DNA from: Dioscorea cayenensis subsp. rotundata
Lineage: Eukaryota; Streptophyta; Magnoliopsida; Dioscoreales; Dioscoreaceae
Assembly (NCBI RefSeq): GCF_009730915.1
Contig: NC_052472.1
Coordinates: 16,956,382 to 17,020,381, forward strand
Length of the DNA stretch: 64,000 bases
Direction: 5' to 3'
The notes below the pieces were generated by a model. That model was given only the letters and a program-made list of their open reading frames with translations. It had not been told where the DNA came from and ran no database searches. This document shows positions 57,596 to 64,000 of the stretch, one piece after another. How positions within the stretch are numbered: position 1 is the first letter of the stretch; the number at the start of each line of letters is the position of its first letter. The position numbers and the translations under genes are program-made.

Positions 57596-58567
57596 ATGGC
57601 ACCGCGAGGACGTGGTACGGGACGACCTACACAAAGGGTGGAGGAGATCTACGATCGTGATGACGATGCTAGATTTGAGCAGCGCGTTGGCCGCATCTTA
57701 GATGTTCGAATGGAGCGGATGATGGAGGAACTGACTGAACGGATTGCCCAATTGACGGGTGGCGGCAATCAAGGGCGTGTCTCCGAGAGTGGGAGTGATG
57801 GCACCATCGAGGAAGACAATTGTTACTTTGCTGACATCGCAGGGCGTCGGGGAGGACGGGATCGTGGGGCTGACACCCGTCATCACCGCGATGAAGATAG
57901 GCGTTGGGAATCGGGCATACGTGTAGACATTCCAGAATTCCATGGTGGACTACAAGCGGAGGAGTTCCTTGATTGGCTTACCACGGTCGAGGAAGTCTTG
58001 GAGTTCAAAGGAGTCCCGGAGGATAAAAGAGTGGCGCTAGTGGCAACACGACTGCGTGGGCGTGCCACCGCCTGGTGGCAACAACTGAAGCTCAACCGCA
58101 ATAGGGTGGGAAAAGGCAAGATCAATTCTTGGGAGAAGATGAAGAAACACATGCGCTCTAACTTCTTACCCCACAATTATCAGCGCATAATTTTCAGCCG
58201 ATTGCACAATCTTCGCCAAGGAACGCGCACTGTGGAGGAGTACACCACTGAGTTCTACCAGTTGTTGGCTCGAAATGAAGTTCAGGAATCCACAGATCAG
58301 TTAGTGGCAAGGTATATTGGTGGCTTGCGCACTCAGATCCAGGAGACAGTAAACCTGTTCGATCCAATCTCCATCTCGGCGGCCCATCAACAAGCACTAA
58401 TTATTGAGCGACAGCAACGACGATCATCCTCTATGAGCTCGGGTGGGGCTCCCAGCGGTAGCAGACAGATCGGCACTAACCCGAGTGGTGTGACTCGGGG
58501 AGCGGCTCCCACTGCTCGACCGGCGGATGCCACTACTGCCAGAGGAGGCAGCAACAACAATATATAA
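57596..58567 (+). CDS. Gypsy gag protein (ended by an early stop)
   Basis: The start ATG 57596 (MAPRGRGTGRPTQRV) lies about 10 bp after the primer-binding site. The protein has an Arg-rich, acidic N-terminus and a Retrotrans_gag domain: RVDIPEFHGGLQAEEFLDWL, DKRVALVATRLRGRATAWW, WEKMKKHMRSNFLPHNYQR and RTVEEYTTEFYQLLARNEV. A Ser/Gly-rich linker follows. TAA at 58565-58567 stops it just before the zinc knuckle CFSCGERGHRQADC, which is still readable in the same frame downstream. Gag forms the particle and packages element RNA. The stop separates gag from its nucleic-acid-binding knuckle, so the copy is likely defective. Confidence 0.88.
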   Translation: MAPRGRGTGRPTQRVEEIYDRDDDARFEQRVGRILDVRMERMMEELTERIAQLTGGGNQGRVSESGSDGTIEEDNCYFADIAGRRGGRDRGADTRHHRDEDRRWESGIRVDIPEFHGGLQAEEFLDWLTTVEEVLEFKGVPEDKRVALVATRLRGRATAWWQQLKLNRNRVGKGKINSWEKMKKHMRSNFLPHNYQRIIFSRLHNLRQGTRTVEEYTTEFYQLLARNEVQESTDQLVARYIGGLRTQIQETVNLFDPISISAAHQQALIIERQQRRSSSMSSGGAPSGSRQIGTNPSGVTRGAAPTARPADATTARGGSNNNI

Positions 58568-61500
58568 TGCTTCAGTTGTGGAGAGAGAGGTCACCGCCAA
58601 GCCGACTGTCGGAAAGCGGGCAAACGAGTTATGTTGGCGGAGGAGGAAGGAGACACAACCGAAGTACTTCCACCACTGTATGATGAGGGTGACCTCGATG
58701 AAGAGATAGTTGAGGGAGACGTGGGGACAGCTCTAGTTGTGCGCAGATCTTGCTTGACGCCTCGAGCTACGGAAGACGACTGGTTGCGAACCAATATCTT
58801 CCACTCCTCCTGTACTATTCTTGGTAAGGTATGTCGGTTCATAATTGATGCAGGTAGCTGTGAGAACATCATATCTCGAAGAAGTCGTGCGAAGCTCCCG
58901 GATTTCCACCGAACAACACCTGCACCGTATAAATTAGCATGGCTAAAGAGAGGAGGAGAGTTGACGAGTATCCAAACGAGCTTTTGGTTACGTTCTCCAT
59001 CGGTCGCGAGCAGTGGATGAAGCATGGTGTGATGTCGTGCCCATGGATGCGTGCCATTTATTATTAGGAAGACCCTGGCAGTATGATCGGAGGGTTTTCC
59101 ATGATGGACGCGCGAACTCTTACTGTTTCACCTACGGAGGAGTAAAGTTGGTGCTAGTACCCAGAGAAACCAATGGAGAAGCCACCATCAAACAACGTCA
59201 ACTGCTGTCTTATGCACCATTCGGAAAGGAGTTGAAGGAGACAGAAACGGCGTTCATCTTGCTCGGTAGGGCAGTCACTGAAGGCTTGGAAGATGTAGAG
59301 ATTCCAAAAGTTGTTCTTCCTCTTCCGGAGGAGTTTCGAGGATGTCTTCCCCGATGACCCTACCCGGAGGGCCTCGCCACCTCTTCGAGACATCCAAAGC
59401 ACCATGTGGATCTACAGTGGGCTCGTCCCCTACCTCACGAGCCACATTACCGAATGAGTCCAAAGGAGCATGAGGAATTACGGCGGCAAGTGTAGGAATT
59501 GTTGGCGAAGGGGCACATCCGCGAAAGTATGAGCCCATGCGCGGTCCCAGCCTTGTTGACGCCAAAGAAGGATGACACGTGGCGCATGTGTGTTGATAGT
59601 CGAGCCATCAACAAAAATTACTATCGTGCACCGGGTTTCCTATCCCTCGCTTGGATGACTTGCTCGACCGCATTAGTGGTGCTACGGTGTTCACGCCGAT
59701 TGGACTCGAAGAGCGGGTACCACCAAATACGCGTGCGGCCCGGTGACGAAATGGAAGAGCGCCTTCAAGACGCGTGAGGGACTATACGAATGGATGGTGA
59801 TGCCATTTGGTTTGTCCAACGCCCCCAAAGACGCTTTATGAGGGTCATGAATCAACCATCTGCGGCCCTTCATTGGCAAGTCGCTGGTCGTATACTTTGA
59901 CGACATCCTCATCTATAGTCCAAAACCAAGAAGCGCACCTTTTGCATGTTCGGGATGTCCTGGCGGTTCTTCGATCCCAACAGTTCTATGCAGAGAAGAA
60001 AGAAGTGTGTTTTCTTCACACCCAAGGTATTATTTCTTGGTTATGTTGTTTCGAGGAACCGAATACAGGTGGATGAGTCCAAAATCACGGTAATACAACA
60101 GTGGCCGACTCCAACAAGTATCACTGAGGTAAGGAGTTTCCATGGCCTCGCTTCGTCTCTGACGACGGTTCATCTCACATTTCAGAGATGATATGGCGCC
60201 TCATCGAGTGTATGAAGGGGAGCAAGTTCTTATGGACACCGAGGCGGATGCGGCGTTCCACCTCATGAGCGCAGCTTAACCATCGCGACCGGTCTCGGCA
60301 TCGCCGACTTCAACTATGCATTTGAGTTGCATCACGACGCCTCGAAGGTCGGCATTGGGGGTGTCTTAAGCCAACAAGGGCGGCCTGTCGCCTATTTTAG
60401 CGAGAAATTATCAGGGGCCCGCCTGAACTACAACACATACGACATCGAATTTTTATGCGATGGTCCGGGGCTATCAAACGATGGAGACACTATTTGATTC
60501 ATCGGGAGTTTATCTTGTACTACGGATCATGCCGCCCTCCGACATATCCACCCGAAAGAAGATAAGTTGTCCGTGCGCCATGGCCGTTGGATGAACTTTC
60601 TCGATGAGTTCACCTTTGTTGTCAAGCATAAAAGTCGAGTCTCTAACCGCGTGGCGGGACGCTCTCGAGGGCGGAGCAACCTTTTGGTCACAATGAGAGC
60701 CGAGGTACCCGGTTTTGACTCTTTTTAGTGATTTATTTGCTACTCGACCCATATTTTTTTCGTAGATTTTTCTTAGATGTCCAAGCGGCAAAAGCTGAAC
60801 GGATTTCGTCTTTCGCATGATGGGTACTTATTCCGGGAAATCAGCTCAGTATTCCGGATTGCGACCCTATGGTTGCGGATCATTAGTGAGTTGCATGGCG
60901 AAGGGCATGTGGGGACGGGACCGAACACTCCACTTGATTCAGTCTTCCTACTTCTGGCCGGGCATGCGCAAGGAAGTGGAAAAATTTGTCCAACGGTGTC
61001 GGATTTGCCAGATCTCCAAAGGGGGAGCCACCAACGCCGGCCTTTATATGCCGCTGCCAGTACCCTTACGGCCGTGGACAGACATCAGCATGGACTTTGT
61101 ACTTGGACTACCCCGTACCCAGCGTGGTAGTGATTCAATTTTTGTTGTGGTGGACCGTTTTTCCAAGATGGCGCATTTCATCCCCTGCAAGAAAACTACT
61201 GATGCTGTCAATGTCGCCCAACTCTTCTTTCGAGATGTCTACCGCCTCCATGGCCTTCCGTCCTCCATTGTCTCCGACAAGGATACTCGGTTTCTTAGTC
61301 ATTTTTGGCGAAGCCTGTGGAAGATGTTGAATACACAACTTAACATGAGCAGTGCATATCACCCTCAGTCGGATGGGCAGACCGAAGTCGTCAACCGCTC
61401 CCTGGGCAATTTGCTGCGTTGCCTTGTGGGGGACCATCCGAAAGGGTGGGACATGAAGTTGAATCAGGCAGAGTTCGCTCACAACCATGCTACCAACGAG

Positions 61501-61925
61501 AGTCATGGATTCGACCCCATTTCGTGTGGTGTATTCGGGCGCTCCACGTGGACCACTTGACCTCCTTCCCTTCCCGGCAAAGACTAAAAGTCCATGGAAA
61601 GGTCAGCGATTTTTGTCACGGGGTTACAAGACATTCACAAGACTGTCTTTTGACAACTTAACTTCCTCAAATGCACGTTACTAAGAGGCATGTCGACCAA
61701 CACCGCCGCCATAGTGAGTTCGAGGTGGGTGACTTTGTGTGGGGCTGTGTTATGTAAAGAGCGTTTTTTCGTTGGGGAGTATAATAAGCTCAAGGCAAAA
61801 AAAAATTGGGCTTGTCGAGATTATTGAGAAGATTAATTCCAATGCCTCACCGGCTCGACTCCCCTAGCCATATCCGAACGGCGGATGTCTTCAATATCAA
61901 ACATTTGTTACCCATCTATGGAGAC
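58568..61925 (+). pseudogene. Gypsy pol region (protease, RT, RNase H, integrase), frameshifted
   Basis: The zinc knuckle is at 58568-58609. The protease core FIIDAGSCENIISRRS is near 58839. Reverse transcriptase pieces are [37 protein letters not shown] and VVYFDDILIYS (59499-59915). RNase H has LHHDASKVGIGGVLSQQG and RPVAYFSEKLSGARLNY (60325-60445). The integrase has a zinc-binding region (GHVGRDRTLH, CRICQISKGG) and the core DISMDFVLGLPRTQRGSD, SDKDTRFLSHFW and SAYHPQSDGQTEVVNRSL at 60817-61560. The pieces are in several frames, so pol is not one open frame. The integrase stretch is the longest intact part (about 247 residues). Confidence 0.9.
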
Positions 61926-61975
61926 TCTTCAGATGATGAAAATTCGGGGTCGAATTCTATCCCAAATAGGAAGAA

Positions 61976-62551
61976 TGATGCGGGACGTATTGAGGAGATG
62001 ACATGCGCGTTCATGCGGAAGTGGGACTCAAAGTAATAAGGGTAATTTAGTAATTCGCCGGGCAGTGGAGTTTTTAGGTTACTTGGGCCTAGTCTGATGG
62101 GAAACGGGCCAACAAACACAAGTCACAATCATGCATGATTTCGGCCAAATTACATCGTTTAGGCCTCGAAAACCCTGATTTTGCTATTTTTAGTAATAAT
62201 TGATTTACGCCATTTCTTTTGGCTAGAAATCTCGATTTGTAAGTCGCTTTATGGCGTTAGTCTTTATTTTTGTTAACTCTTTTTATTTTTTTGCGGTATT
62301 TGAAAAATTTACCAATTTTGGTATATTTTTCAAATTATCTCCGCTTTTAGGATTATTTTTCATATCTTTGATATTTTTTTCTATTTAATGTAAGCCTATG
62401 GGCAAGAGGAATTCAGTTTTGTAATAGTTATTCTCTTGAGTAATAAAATTTACTCTCTTTCCAATTCCTGGCTATCTTTGATCAACAGGTTTTGAAGGCT
62501 TGTACTGGGTATTCGTGCGCGAATCAACAGTTCGAGTATATCGCTGCATCA
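61976..62551 (+). repeat. 3' LTR of the gypsy element
   Basis: 576 bp, from TGATGCGGGACG to GCATCA, directly followed by ATATA. Confidence 0.92.
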
Positions 62552-62582
62552 ATATACCACACAGTACTAGCTGACAGTCTTC

Positions 62583-64000
62583 TCATACTTGTGAGTCCTT
62601 GGAATGCTGATGCTGAAGAGGTTCTGAAGACAAGAGCTCTCTGTAATCCTTGCGGATATTCCACAGAATTTCAGCACATCTTTGCATTCTTGGTCTACTC
62701 TGTCTTGTTGGAGCCAAACACTGCAATGCCAGCTCCAGGATCTTCTCCGTTGCAAGATTAGTCCTTGGAGATGGCGCAAGATTTGGATCAAGTATCTGAA
62801 CACAGCTTCCCTCCATAAACTTCTTCATTGCCTGAACAACAGTACAGTTACTAAATTCAAGAACTTGTATTTTTCTAGTCAGTTTGATTCATTAATACAT
62901 ACCCATTTCGGTGTTACACGTTCTTGGAGTTCTCTTTTTGGTTCTATAGGTCGCCGGCCTGTTACTAGTTCTACTAACAAGACGCCGAAGGAGAAGACGT
63001 CACTCTTCTCTGTGAGCTGATATGTTCGGAGGTATTCAGGGTCGAGATAGCCAGCAGTCCCTTTTACTTGGGTTTCCACATGGCTGACTCCGGACTCAGT
63101 TGCACCAAGTCGAGCAAAGCCGAAATCAGCAACTTTGGCACGGAGAGTTTCAGTGAGAAGGATGTTGGATGATTTAATATCTCTATGGATGATTGGATGA
63201 TCTGCATGGGAAGTAATTTGTTAAATTGAGGCAGTGATTTTGTGCACAACCACAAACATTAATACAAAGATGATGAAAAGTTTTCTCCTTACTTAATGTT
63301 CAATCTTTGAACAACTTTTCTAGTTGAGTACGTTGTGAATCATCACAGCATTTATATTGATTAGAATGCAAAAAAATTTCAGAATGCCAACCTTGAGCTG
63401 TCATGATGCTCAAACCATACTTGAAGCTAACATCACTCTCTACTGTTTACAGTGCACACAAATGAAAGCATAAATCAAGTCCAAGATATTACTACAGATA
63501 CAATAACTCCTCATGATTTGACATACTACATCGGCAGCATATGCTACTTTCCCGCTAGTCAACAATCTGATCTCATATCATGAAATTTCCAACTTTTTAT
63601 ATTTTTGAATTTTGAAATATACATACATGCATATATATATATGTGTATATACATATATACATACATGCATATTTATATGTGTATATACATATATACATAC
63701 AGGTGCATATATATAGTTGAGATAATTTTTTCAGATGAGCTTGAAAAACCAAAAGTAATTCCGCAATCAAAACTGGGAATTTCTAGTCTGAATAGAATTT
63801 CAGTATTCCATTTTCTTCCTGCTTCTAAATATTGATTTTATACTAAAAACACAATTTCAGAATGAAGAATGAAATCAAAGACTGGAAGAATAAGCACACA
63901 ACGAGAATGCAACACGCAATTCTTGGAATGTACCTGTGTACATGTGAAGGTATGTAACAGCATGAGCAACATCAATTGCTATATCCAGCCTCGCAGCGAG
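62583..64000 (-). CDS. Receptor-like cytoplasmic kinase, CRCK type (C-terminal part)
   Basis: Minus-strand exons are 64000-63934 (continues beyond the window), 63201-62903 and 62831-62583, all GT-AG and in phase. The visible 204 residues are the C-lobe of a Ser/Thr kinase: [35 protein letters not shown] (catalytic loop HRDIKSSN), [11 protein letters not shown] (DFG), [20 protein letters not shown] (activation-segment end), [20 protein letters not shown], and [20 protein letters not shown] with the subdomain XI Arg. The wording [34 protein letters not shown] is characteristic of calmodulin-binding receptor-like cytoplasmic kinases (CRCK1-3). All catalytic residues in view are intact. The N-lobe and any calmodulin-binding segment are outside. 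The stop TGA (62585-62583) is followed after 31 bp by the end of a gypsy LTR, so the native 3' UTR has been displaced. Confidence 0.9.
63206..63930. other. Intron of the kinase gene
   Basis: It splits the Asp codon before HPIIHRD. It contains the TA/CATA-rich tandem repeat at about 63619-63712 and no gene. Confidence 0.75.
63619..63712. repeat. TA/CATA-rich tandem repeat
   Basis: ACATACATGCATAT, then TATATGTGTATATACATATAT, occurs twice in a row with a period of about 38-42 bp and a shorter third start. Confidence 0.75.

Larger units (their letters stand above)
57085..62551 (+). mobile_element. Ty3-gypsy LTR retrotransposon, 5' LTR cut by the gap
   Basis: The 5' LTR (57085-57570, lacking its first 96 bp) matches the 3' LTR (61976-62551), and both end GCATCA. 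The primer-binding site TGGTACCAGAGCC follows at about 57574. Gag, protease, reverse transcriptase, RNase H and integrase follow on the plus strand in Ty3-gypsy order. The 3' LTR starts TGATGCGGGACG after AGGAAGAA. The protein end reads HIRTADVFNIKHLLPIYGDS with no recognisable chromodomain. The right end lies 31 bp from the stop codon of the kinase gene (62585-62583, minus strand). The left target duplication is hidden in the gap. Confidence 0.92.

Noticed and set aside
63605..63835. Open frame rich in Tyr, Ile and His
   Set aside because: It translates the TA/CATA repeat inside a kinase intron.

Overview
The window is nuclear DNA of a flowering plant. It is AT-rich, its genes are split by short GT-AG introns, and every plant transposon class is present. 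I cannot name the species. About 80% is transposons, their relics or unassigned AT-rich sequence. Two assembly gaps of exactly 1000 N lie at 6312-7311 and 56085-57084. Amino-acid family assignments below come from recognising motifs by eye, not from a search.

Left part (1-8.5 kb): a likely Pack-MULE (about 128-3998) with long imperfect terminal inverted repeats. It carries a broken copy of an XB3-type ankyrin-repeat E3 ligase gene and a fragment of a pentatricopeptide-repeat gene. Unassigned repeats and the first gap follow.

8.8-13.5 kb: an almost complete Ty1-copia retrotransposon on the minus strand, with 225/229 bp LTRs, a 5-bp target duplication (CAATA), a primer-binding site and a polypurine tract. 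Only a few nonsense and frameshift lesions disable it. AT-rich DNA with a hAT-like MITE (about 16592-17130) follows.

18.3-26 kb is the gene island: a thioredoxin-like protein of the 3-3 type (+, three exons), a secreted subtilisin-like protease (-, one exon) and a DUF4079 chloroplast membrane protein (-, six exons). All three look intact.

26.0-32.6 kb: a PIF/Harbinger element with both a DDE transposase and a Myb/SANT-like ORF, each broken. One end lies about 210 bp upstream of the DUF4079 start codon.

33-56 kb is a transposon graveyard: a 5'-truncated LINE, a copia RNase H tail, an inverted LTR relic, a broken MULE transposase, a non-autonomous CACTA element, an internally deleted LTR retrotransposon with a 2.55 kb LTR, and a decayed copia polyprotein running into the second gap.

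57-62.6 kb: a Ty3-gypsy element (+). Its 3' LTR ends 31 bp beyond the stop codon of a receptor-like cytoplasmic kinase gene (CRCK type, minus strand), whose 5' part lies outside the window.

I found no operon-like or defence-like system. The most interesting structures are the gene-fragment-carrying Pack-MULE and the two transposon insertions placed directly at the ends of intact genes.
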